Shown piece by piece: positions 18,724 through 25,343 of a stretch of 27,438 bases of DNA. Both the position numbers and the translations under genes were made by a program. The notes under the pieces are model-generated. The model had not been told where the DNA came from, did no database searches, and saw only the letters and a program-made list of their open reading frames with translations. This stretch comes from a bacterium (GTDB taxonomy: Bacteria > JALSQH01), in NCBI GenBank assembly GCA_026985515.1, contig JALSQH010000213.1, forward strand, positions 1-27,438, read 5' to 3'. How positions within the stretch are numbered: the stretch's first letter is position 1; each line of letters opens with the position of its first letter.

Positions 18724-20745
18724 ATGGAAAGATTCAAAATTTTGCTCTCACCCATCAGGATAAGGAAGATGGAAATTCCAAACAGAGCCGGTATGCCTTC
18801 CATGCATCTTCACTACACACCAGGAGGAGAAATTACCGAAAAATTCATAGCATTTTACAGGGAGAGGGCAAAGGGAGAGGTTGGATTAATTGTTATTGGT
18901 GGATGCAGTATTGATAAGACAGCCGGAGGACCAATTCTGGTGGGATTGCATGATGACAAATTCCTTCCGGGCCTGAAAAAATTTACAGATGAAATTCACA
19001 GAGTGAGCGAAACAAAAGTGGCAGCTCAGTTATATCATGCAGGTAGATACGCCTTTTCTTTTCTGATAGGGGAACAGCCAGTTGCTCCCTCCCCTGTTCC
19101 TTCAAAATTGACAAAGGAAACACCCAGGGAACTTACTGTGGATGAAATCAAGAAAATTGAAGACGATTTTGCAGAAGCTGCTTACAGAGCAAAAAGGGCC
19201 GGATTTGACGCTGTGGAAATCCTCGGATCAGCAGGATATATCATTTCCCAGTTTTTATCACCCCTCACCAATTTAAGAAATGATGAATATGGTGGGAGTC
19301 TGGAAAACAGGGCACGATTTGGAGTAGAAGTTATAAAGAAAGTTAGAGAAGCTGTTGGGGAGGATTTTCCCATCATTCTAAGACAGGGGGGAAGTGACTT
19401 TATGAGAGGTGGAAATACCTCAAGGGACATTCTGGAGGCGGTTAAATACTTTGCTGAAGCTGGAGTTGATCTCATAAATGTAACAGGGGGATGGCATGAA
19501 ACTCATGTTCCCCAGATAACTGGAGCAGTTCCCAGAGCAGGCATGGCGTATCTCGCACAGGGTATCAGGAGGGTTACGGGGAAACCTGTTATAATCTCAA
19601 ATAGAATAGCAACTCTGGACCTGGCAGAATCGCTTCTGAGGAATGGGTGGGGTGACATGGTAAATTTTGGTAGACCTCTCATTGCTGATCCCTATCTGAT
19701 AAAAAAGGCAAAGGAGGGTAGGGTTGATGAGATAAGGCCATGCATAGCCTGCAATCAGATGTGTTTTGATGCGGTTTTTCTCGGTCAGGAAGTTGGCTGC
19801 ACTGTCAATCCATTTGTGGGGAAGGAAAATGAAATGACAGATGATACTCTTCCACCTGCTGAGAAACAGAAAAAGATAGTTGTGGTGGGAGCAGGAGCAG
19901 GAGGTCTTAGCGCTGCCATAACTGCTGCAAAGAGGGGACACAAGGTTGTAATTTATGAGAAGAAAGAAAAGATTGGAGGGCAGTTAGAGGTGGCATCTGC
20001 TCCACCAGATAAAAAAGAATTCGCAAGGTTGATAGATTATTATCGTGGTGAGGTTGAAAGACTCAAAATTCAGCTTAAACTCAACAGACCAGCAACACCA
20101 GAGGACATAATAAGCGAAAAACCTGATGAAGTGGTTATCGCCACAGGGGGAATCCCCATTGTACCTCCAATTAAGGGGGTTGATCTACCCCTGGTCGTTA
20201 AAGGTGAAGAGGTGTTGAGGGGGGAAGCTGTACTGGGTGAAAAGATCGTAATTGTTGGGGGTGGAGCTGTGGGGGTGGATGTGGCTCTTTACATAGTGGA
20301 TAAGACTCAGATAAATGGTGAGCAGAGTAAATTTCTCCTCAAGTGGGAAGCGGAAGATTGTGAACGGGTTAAGGAACTGATTCAGAAAAGCTTTAAAGAG
20401 ATAACAATAGTTGAAATGCTGGACAGTATTGGAAGGGATATAGGGAAATCCACAAGGTGGGTGGCCTTAAAGGAACTTTCCAGAGCCGGTGTAAAAATGT
20501 TAGTTAAGACCAGAGCAGTGGCAATTGAAGAGGATGGAGTAGTAGTGGAAAGTGAAGCAGAAGGCAGGTACAAGATTCCGGCAGATACTGTTGTTCTCGC
20601 TGTTGGGTACAGGCCTGAAAATTCACTTTATGAGCAGTTAAAGGAAAAATTTGGTGATCATATCCATCTGATCGGGGATGCCAGAAAAGTGAGGAAGCTT
20701 CCGGACGCTATCCATGAGGGTTTCAAAATTGCCTTGAAATTTTAG
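18724..20745 (+). CDS. fadH: 2,4-dienoyl-CoA reductase-like iron-sulfur flavoenzyme
   Basis: This is a 673-residue Old Yellow Enzyme-type flavoprotein, close in length to E. coli FadH (672). FadH reduces 2,4-dienoyl-CoA with NADPH so that unsaturated fatty acids can enter beta-oxidation. Residues 1-335 form the FMN TIM barrel. The two FadH active-site residues are recognisable: Tyr172 in GSAGYIISQFL and His258 in GGWHET. Cys340, Cys343, Cys347 and Cys359 form the 4Fe-4S site. A dinucleotide fold GAGAGG begins near 389, and GGGAVG is at 512-517. Related 2-enoate or aromatic reductases share this plan, so the substrate is inferred. The acyl-CoA dehydrogenase gene 1.8 kb away supports fatty-acid breakdown. 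The start is ATG with GGAG upstream. Confidence 0.8.
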   Translation: MERFKILLSPIRIRKMEIPNRAGMPSMHLHYTPGGEITEKFIAFYRERAKGEVGLIVIGGCSIDKTAGGPILVGLHDDKFLPGLKKFTDEIHRVSETKVAAQLYHAGRYAFSFLIGEQPVAPSPVPSKLTKETPRELTVDEIKKIEDDFAEAAYRAKRAGFDAVEILGSAGYIISQFLSPLTNLRNDEYGGSLENRARFGVEVIKKVREAVGEDFPIILRQGGSDFMRGGNTSRDILEAVKYFAEAGVDLINVTGGWHETHVPQITGAVPRAGMAYLAQGIRRVTGKPVIISNRIATLDLAESLLRNGWGDMVNFGRPLIADPYLIKKAKEGRVDEIRPCIACNQMCFDAVFLGQEVGCTVNPFVGKENEMTDDTLPPAEKQKKIVVVGAGAGGLSAAITAAKRGHKVVIYEKKEKIGGQLEVASAPPDKKEFARLIDYYRGEVERLKIQLKLNRPATPEDIISEKPDEVVIATGGIPIVPPIKGVDLPLVVKGEEVLRGEAVLGEKIVIVGGGAVGVDVALYIVDKTQINGEQSKFLLKWEAEDCERVKELIQKSFKEITIVEMLDSIGRDIGKSTRWVALKELSRAGVKMLVKTRAVAIEEDGVVVESEAEGRYKIPADTVVLAVGYRPENSLYEQLKEKFGDHIHLIGDARKVRKLPDAIHEGFKIALKF

Positions 20746-20759
20746 TGAACATATGTTCA
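20746..20759. promoter_or_regulatory. Perfect 14-bp palindrome, LexA-box-like
   Basis: TGAACATATGTTCA is a perfect palindrome starting immediately after the fadH stop codon. Its core fits the GAAC-N4-GTTC pattern of the LexA box known from Gram-positive bacteria. It lies between two convergent genes and not at a visible promoter, so a regulatory role is uncertain. Confidence 0.3.
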
Positions 20760-20816
20760 AATATATATGTCTAAATGAACTGTAAGCACCTCCCTGCCTC
20801 CCTTCATTGATCCCCT

Positions 20817-20850
20817 CCCGATCCCGCCGCCGGCGGGATCGGGATTTTTT
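20817..20850 (+). terminator. Strong intrinsic terminator after the fadH-like gene
   Basis: CCCGATCCCGCCG (20817-20829) and CGGCGGGATCGGG (20831-20843) are perfect reverse complements around one base, forming a very GC-rich hairpin followed by A and six T. It ends the fadH-like transcript. The stop codon of the convergent OmpA-fusion gene (TAA at 20849-20851) abuts the T-run. On the minus strand there is no U-tract after the stem. Confidence 0.93.
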
Positions 20851-21895
20851 ATCGGCTCAAAACCACCACTTCTACTCTTCTGTTCAGCTGACGATTTCTT
20901 CTGCTGATATTGGGAAGTAAAGGATAATCTGACCCTTTTCCGATTACCTGCAACCTGTTGGGAGAAATATTAAACCTGGAAATGAGATACTGGAAAAGGA
21001 CTTTTGCCTGATCTTCTGTTACTTTTCTATCCAGAGCTGAATTCCCTGAAAGGTCAGTATGGCACTCTATTCTCAACCTGATAGAAGGATTATCCACAAG
21101 TACCTCCCCCAGCGCATCAAGTGTTTGATAGCTCTCTGGAGTTAGTCTGCTGCTTCTATCAATAAACTTTACGCCTTCAAGAATAAATCTGTCCCTTGTG
21201 TTTATCAGATTGTAAATCCTTTCTGCAAGTTTGCCATATTTTTTTACCTTTTTCCTTACCCTGAAAAATCCAGTCTTTCCTGCAATTGTCCAGATATTTT
21301 TCTGTAGATTACATTCATACCTTCCTTTACCCGTTCGTCTCTCAATATCATCCACCATTCCTCCAACCACCTTCTTTGCAAGGGTTACCACTGAATCGTT
21401 CAGACTTCCTATTACAGATGTGAGACCACTCCAAATTACTCTCCCTGTAGCTGTATCAATAAGTTTGGCAGAAAATGAGACAACCGGAACCAGTACCCCA
21501 GTACCGGTAAATCTGTAATTGAAATTCAGAACAGATCCATATAATACGCTGCCGGCCCCTATCTTTCTGCCAAACTGAGCAATTTGTTCATTGGTAGGGG
21601 GAGTGGACAGTTTTACAATCTTTGCCTCTCTTAACCTCACAACCGTATCCCAGTTTACAACATTCCATCCCCTTCTCCGCGAAATTACATCATAAAAAAT
21701 CTGAGAAACAACCACACCAGCATCAGGAACAGAACTCAAATTTCTGAAAGGATAAATTGCCACGCATCTCGCAGAAGGTGGCAGTTCTCTGAGAGGTGCA
21801 ACTACATTGAAAGATGGGGAGGTACATGAATACAGCAATAAAAGTAATGTTGCCAGAATCAAAAAAGTTTTTCTTTCAAATCCTGATAAAACCAT
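20849..21895 (-). CDS. Lipoprotein with CsgG/GNA1162-like domain fused to an OmpA domain
   Basis: The protein has 348 residues. Residues 1-24 are a lipoprotein signal (LLLLLYSC, lipid Cys24). Residues 44-185 form an alpha/beta domain (VAIYPFRNLSSVPDAG, then GAGSVLYGSVLNFNY and ATGRVIWSG) of the CsgG/GNA1162 kind found in periplasmic lipoproteins. Residues 235-348 are an OmpA-type peptidoglycan-binding domain with HTDLSG and NRRVEV. The diaminopimelate-binding aspartate is Asp281. The partner arginine of the usual LSxxRA motif is replaced by Gln296, so binding may be altered. The likely role is to tie an outer-membrane lipoprotein assembly to the cell wall. The ATG start overlaps the upstream gene by 37 bp, with AAGGA about ten bases before it, which suggests coupled translation. 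Confidence 0.7.
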   Translation of the reverse strand: MVLSGFERKTFLILATLLLLLYSCTSPSFNVVAPLRELPPSARCVAIYPFRNLSSVPDAGVVVSQIFYDVISRRRGWNVVNWDTVVRLREAKIVKLSTPPTNEQIAQFGRKIGAGSVLYGSVLNFNYRFTGTGVLVPVVSFSAKLIDTATGRVIWSGLTSVIGSLNDSVVTLAKKVVGGMVDDIERRTGKGRYECNLQKNIWTIAGKTGFFRVRKKVKKYGKLAERIYNLINTRDRFILEGVKFIDRSSRLTPESYQTLDALGEVLVDNPSIRLRIECHTDLSGNSALDRKVTEDQAKVLFQYLISRFNISPNRLQVIGKGSDYPLLPNISRRNRQLNRRVEVVVLSR

Positions 21896-22416
21896 TTTGT
21901 TACATCCTTCAAAAGAAGAAGTAGTGGATCGGTACCAACTCCTGCAACATTCTCAGATGAAGTGTGGAAGAATCCTTTATAAACAATTTTTTTTCTTTTG
22001 ACATCGAATATGTACACAGAGAATGAAATTACGGGTGAAGACCTCTCCCCATAACCGCTTGATCTGTAACCATATTCCTCAACATACCCATAAATTATGT
22101 AATCCAGGTGAAGCTTCCTGCCTGCATATTCCAGTTTAAGAGGATCATTCAAATCAATAATTCTGTACTCCGGTACAGCTTCCGAAATTCTTGAGGATTC
22201 AACTATCCTGATGGGAAGAGAATAAAGAAGGGAAGTAATGGCCTCTGCCACCACAATACCTGCATTGGGATAACCGGACAGATTTGAGAAATAGATAACA
22301 CCCACTCTGCTATTTTTCTCCATCTTCGAAGTTGAAACACTCTCCACCCTGTTTGTAGCCATACAACCGGCAAAGAATATGAGAACAGAGAGGTGAAAAA
22401 GCACAGATTTTTTCAT
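21859..22416 (-). CDS. Small lipoprotein with CsgG/GNA1162-like domain
   Basis: This protein of about 185 residues has a lipoprotein signal ending FAGC. The rest is one alpha/beta domain. VGVIYFSNLSGYPNAGIVVAEA closely parallels the start of the domain in the gene that follows. LEYAGRKLHLDYIIYGYV and DVKRKKIVYKGFF parallel its middle and end. It is therefore a paralogue of its partner's amino half, without the OmpA tail. Two such lipoproteins made together may form a mixed oligomer in the periplasm, but the exact function is unknown. The likely start is ATG at 22414-22416; GTG one codon upstream is possible. There is no clear ribosome binding site, and a promoter sits almost on top of the start, so the messenger may be leaderless. 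Confidence 0.65.
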   Translation of the reverse strand: MKKSVLFHLSVLIFFAGCMATNRVESVSTSKMEKNSRVGVIYFSNLSGYPNAGIVVAEAITSLLYSLPIRIVESSRISEAVPEYRIIDLNDPLKLEYAGRKLHLDYIIYGYVEEYGYRSSGYGERSSPVISFSVYIFDVKRKKIVYKGFFHTSSENVAGVGTDPLLLLLKDVTKWFYQDLKEKLF

Positions 22417-22425
22417 CACTCATTT

Positions 22426-22454
22426 AGTTTATTGAATTTCTGTGAAAATGTAAA
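22426..22454 (-). promoter_or_regulatory. Promoter for the twin lipoprotein genes
   Basis: On the minus strand TTTACA (22454-22449), a 17-bp spacer and TAAACT (22431-22426) match the housekeeping pattern at nine of twelve positions. The expected start point is 22418-22420, which coincides with the GTG/ATG start region of the first lipoprotein. Confidence 0.5.
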
Positions 22455-22482
22455 GAAAATTCCCCTTTCTTATTTTAATTGC

Positions 22483-22488
22483 TATAAT
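22483..22488 (+). promoter_or_regulatory. Extended -10 promoter for the acyl-CoA dehydrogenase operon
   Basis: TATAAT is preceded by TGC, forming an extended -10 element (TTGCTATAAT). The -35 region (TTCCCC at 17 bp) is poor, as is usual for extended -10 promoters. AGGAGG at 22501-22506 and the GTG start at 22514 follow. Confidence 0.6.
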
Positions 22489-22513
22489 TACTTCAAAAAG
22501 AGGAGGAATCGCT

Positions 22514-23659
22514 GTGAGGTGCAACATTTTTACGCAGGAGCATGAAATTTTCAGAAGGACGGTTAAGAATTTTGTTGAAAAGGAAATCAAACCATATGCA
22601 ACTGAATGGGATGAAAAGGAAGAATTCCCGAGAGAGCTTTTCAAAAGGCTGGGGGAACTGGGATTCCTGGGGATAAAGTACCCCGAGAAATATGGAGGAG
22701 CCGGTCTGGACTTTACCTATGAAACTGTATTTATTGAAGAAATGGCAAGGGGTGGGTCACTTGGAATGCTGCTGAGCATACTGGTACAAACTGACATGGC
22801 AACACCTGCAATTTACCATTTCGGGACAGAGGAGCAGAAGGAAAAATTCCTGAAACCGGCTCTTTCCGGTGAAAAGATTTTTGCAATAGGAATAACAGAA
22901 CCAGGGGCTGGTTCAGATGTTGCTGCCATAAAAACGACCGCCAAAAGAGAAGGTGATTACTACATTGTAAATGGAAGCAAAACATTCATAACAAACGGAG
23001 CCATTGCTGATTATATAACCCTTGCAGTTAAAACCGCACCTGAGAAGGGGCACAGAGGTATAAGCCTCCTTATTTTTGATACAGGAACTGAAGGTTTCTC
23101 TGTGGGGAAACACATAAAAAAGATGGGCAACTGGGCATCCAACACCGCTGAACTATTTTTTGATAACTGTAGAGTGCCCGTAGAAAACAGGATAGGGGGA
23201 GAAAACATGGGGTTTTACTACATAATGAAGGGCTTTGAAACTGAGAGGTTATCGGGAGCAGTTATGGCTCAGGCTGCTGCTGAATATGCCCTCGAAATAG
23301 CACTCAAGTACGTGAAGGAGAGAGAGGCATTTGGTAAAAAGATAATAGACTTACAGGCAATAAGACATCGACTGGTGGATCTTATGACAGAGGTGGAGGT
23401 AAGCAAAAGATTCCTGTACTATGTAATTGACAAATATGTATCAGGTGAAGATACACTAACCGAAATAACAATGGCCAAACTCTGGATAGGGGAGATGGCC
23501 ATAAGAGTGGCAAACGAGGCTCTGCAATTTCTGGGGGGTTATGGATACACAAGGGAATACCCCATTGAAAGAATATTGAGGGATGTTAGACTATATACGA
23601 TAGGAGGCGGAACATCAGAAATAATGAGAGAAATTCTTTCCAAAAGACTTTTATCCTGA
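22514..23659 (+). CDS. Acyl-CoA dehydrogenase (LCAD/isovaleryl-type active site)
   Basis: This flavoenzyme makes the first double bond in fatty or branched acyl-CoA oxidation and passes electrons to ETF. The 381-residue length is standard. ACAD signatures are GITEPGAGSD at 126-135 and QFLGGYGYTREYP at 338-350. The carboxyl motif reads IGGGTSEIM, with Gly365 where medium-chain enzymes have their catalytic Glu. Glu244 in FETERL sits where long-chain and isovaleryl-CoA dehydrogenases carry the base, so the enzyme should be active but of that subclass. Chain-length preference cannot be told. The start is GTG, seven bases after AGGAGG. The end overlaps the PEGA gene. It probably works with the nearby FadH-like reductase. 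Confidence 0.9.
   Translation: MRCNIFTQEHEIFRRTVKNFVEKEIKPYATEWDEKEEFPRELFKRLGELGFLGIKYPEKYGGAGLDFTYETVFIEEMARGGSLGMLLSILVQTDMATPAIYHFGTEEQKEKFLKPALSGEKIFAIGITEPGAGSDVAAIKTTAKREGDYYIVNGSKTFITNGAIADYITLAVKTAPEKGHRGISLLIFDTGTEGFSVGKHIKKMGNWASNTAELFFDNCRVPVENRIGGENMGFYYIMKGFETERLSGAVMAQAAAEYALEIALKYVKEREAFGKKIIDLQAIRHRLVDLMTEVEVSKRFLYYVIDKYVSGEDTLTEITMAKLWIGEMAIRVANEALQFLGGYGYTREYPIERILRDVRLYTIGGGTSEIMREILSKRLLS
23602..23607 (+). promoter_or_regulatory. AGGAGG site that places the PEGA gene start at ATC
   Basis: AGGAGG lies six bases upstream of ATC at 23614-23616 in the PEGA reading frame. It also encodes part of the conserved glycine run of the acyl-CoA dehydrogenase, so it could be coincidental. 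No ATG, GTG or TTG occurs in this frame between the last upstream stop (23587-23589) and the GTG at 23761. Confidence 0.4.
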
Positions 23660-24576
23660 TTCTGCTGATCTTCACATGCTCAAATTCTCTGCTCTCTTCT
23701 CATGAAGTTCTTATTACCACCGACCCTCCCGGTGCCTTTCTCAACATTGATGGTAAGCTTGTGGGCAAAACTCCAGTTATAATTAACGAAGATTCACCAT
23801 TCAAGGAGTATTCAATCCTCATTACAAAGAGTGGTTACAGACCTCTGCAGAGAACTTTATTCAGTAATCATCCCGGCAATGGATTATGGGAAAGCCTCTT
23901 CTTTGGTGGAGGAATCTCACTTTTACTGGCAACCCCTGCCCTCCCCTCAACCCTGCATCCCCTCACCATTTCCTCCTCCATTCTTTTCATGCTTGCATCA
24001 ACTTCTCTTCTTGACAGATACCACTTCCTTCTAGTGAGAAAAGATGGGAAAAGGAAAATATCAACTCCGGGCATAATAAAATGGAAATTTCCTGTGAATT
24101 ATTTTCCCTCTGATGAGAGATTCAACATTTACTTTGCCACAAGAAAAGAAGTGGACTCAGAGGGTCACAGCAAGAGAATCATTCTCAACCTTAAAAGATT
24201 TTCTGCACAATTCGATATTCTCTCCAGCTTCTCTCATCATACCACTTACGAAAACCTCTCACTCCTTTTTTATCCCGGGAAAAACTTTGAAGGGAAGTTC
24301 TCATTAATAATGGATGAGTTCAAATATTCAGGATTCAAAATTGGAATCAACAGACTTTTTCCCATATGGAATGGCGATTATGGGAGGGTCTTTCAGGTTT
24401 CTGCGGGAATAGGAGGAGGGAAGCTCAACAATAAATTTATTCTTTCCGTTCCTCTTCTGGTGGAAGTTTCTGTCACAGAAATAACATCCTTCTTTTCAGG
24501 TATTGAATTTGACCATACTGGTGCGGAAAAGAGTATCGATATGGGTATCTTAACTGGAGTAAGGTTTCTGTTCTGA
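23614..24576 (+). CDS. PEGA-domain envelope protein with barrel-like carboxyl part
   Basis: From the proposed ATC start the protein has 320 residues. Residues 1-29 make a good signal peptide: basic start, hydrophobic TFILILLIF, then SNSLLSS. A PEGA domain follows (residues 31-80: VLITTDPPGAFLNIDGKLVGKTP and onward), a small beta domain found in surface or periplasmic proteins. Two hydrophobic stretches occur near residues 92-112 and 117-133. The carboxyl part has alternating beta-like strands and ends VRFLF, with the final Phe typical of outer-membrane barrels. GTG at 23761 would cut the PEGA domain and remove the signal, so it is rejected as the start. The gene overlaps the acyl-CoA dehydrogenase by 46 bp and the next gene by 1 bp. 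Function is unknown. Confidence 0.65.
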   Translation: MRNNERNSFQKTFILILLIFTCSNSLLSSHEVLITTDPPGAFLNIDGKLVGKTPVIINEDSPFKEYSILITKSGYRPLQRTLFSNHPGNGLWESLFFGGGISLLLATPALPSTLHPLTISSSILFMLASTSLLDRYHFLLVRKDGKRKISTPGIIKWKFPVNYFPSDERFNIYFATRKEVDSEGHSKRIILNLKRFSAQFDILSSFSHHTTYENLSLLFYPGKNFEGKFSLIMDEFKYSGFKIGINRLFPIWNGDYGRVFQVSAGIGGGKLNNKFILSVPLLVEVSVTEITSFFSGIEFDHTGAEKSIDMGILTGVRFLF

Positions 24577-25343
24577 TGAGGATCACTGTTCTGGGTTCTG
24601 GAACATCTACCGGGGTTCCCGTAATAGGATGCAGCTGCGAGGTATGCAGATCTGAAAACCCCAAGAATAAAAGAACTCGGAGCAGTATCTACATTGTTGA
24701 AGATGAAACTCATATTCTTGTGGACACAACCCCCGATCTGAGATTTCAGGCTTTGAGGGAAAGGATTACCAGAATTGATGCGGTGATTTACACCCACACT
24801 CATGCCGATCACCTCCACGGCATAGATGAATTGAGAATCTTTAATTTTCTGAAAATGGGTCCAATTCCAATCTATTCCTACAGAGAACATCTTGAAGAAA
24901 TTAAAAGAAGATTCTCATATATATTTGATGGGAAATCTGCTCCAGGAGGTGGAAAACCGTGGCTGATTCCAGAAGAGGTGAAAGAGAACGAACCCTTCAA
25001 GATCGGTAGACTTGTCTTTATTCCATTAACACTGTACCATGGAAATATGAGGGTCCTTGGATTCAGGTTAAAAGATTTTGCTTACCTCACCGATTGTAAC
25101 AGGATCCCTGATGAAAGCATGGAAAAACTCAGGGGAGTCAGGGTCTTAATCATTGATGCTCTGAGATACTCTCCACACCCCACACATTTTTCTCTATCGG
25201 AAGCAATTGAAATTATAAATGTGATTTCTCCTGAAAAGGCGTATCTCACTCATATGAGCCACGATTTTGATCATGAAAAACTGAAAAATGAACTTCCAGA
25301 TAACGTTGAACCTTCATACGATGGAATGGTCATTGAGTTATGA
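24576..25343 (+). CDS. PhnP-like metallo-beta-lactamase-fold phosphodiesterase
   Basis: This 255-residue MBL-fold hydrolase opens with LGSGTSTGVPVIGC, the PhnP-type amino terminus. Metal ligands are all present: His74, His76, Asp78 and His79 in THTHADH, then His155, Asp173 (LTDCN) and His226. The extra structural zinc site of PhnP is also recognisable as Cys19, Cys21, Cys24 and probably His229. E. coli PhnP opens cyclic ribose phosphates in phosphonate breakdown. No phn genes are seen here, so the natural substrate may be another cyclic phosphodiester. The start ATG overlaps the PEGA stop as TGATG, and the stop overlaps the next start as ATGA, so translation is likely coupled through the operon. 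Confidence 0.85.
   Translation: MRITVLGSGTSTGVPVIGCSCEVCRSENPKNKRTRSSIYIVEDETHILVDTTPDLRFQALRERITRIDAVIYTHTHADHLHGIDELRIFNFLKMGPIPIYSYREHLEEIKRRFSYIFDGKSAPGGGKPWLIPEEVKENEPFKIGRLVFIPLTLYHGNMRVLGFRLKDFAYLTDCNRIPDESMEKLRGVRVLIIDALRYSPHPTHFSLSEAIEIINVISPEKAYLTHMSHDFDHEKLKNELPDNVEPSYDGMVIEL

Noticed and set aside
20817-20843. GC-rich palindrome as a mobile-element end or repeat
   Set aside because: It has the form and place of an intrinsic terminator with a T-run, and no second copy was seen in the window.
23761-23763. GTG as start of the PEGA gene
   Set aside because: It cuts the PEGA domain in the middle, removes the signal peptide and has no ribosome binding site before it.
24393-24890. 165-codon minus-strand frame across the PEGA and metallo-hydrolase genes
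   Set aside because: It is antisense to two supported, translationally coupled genes and shows no domain.
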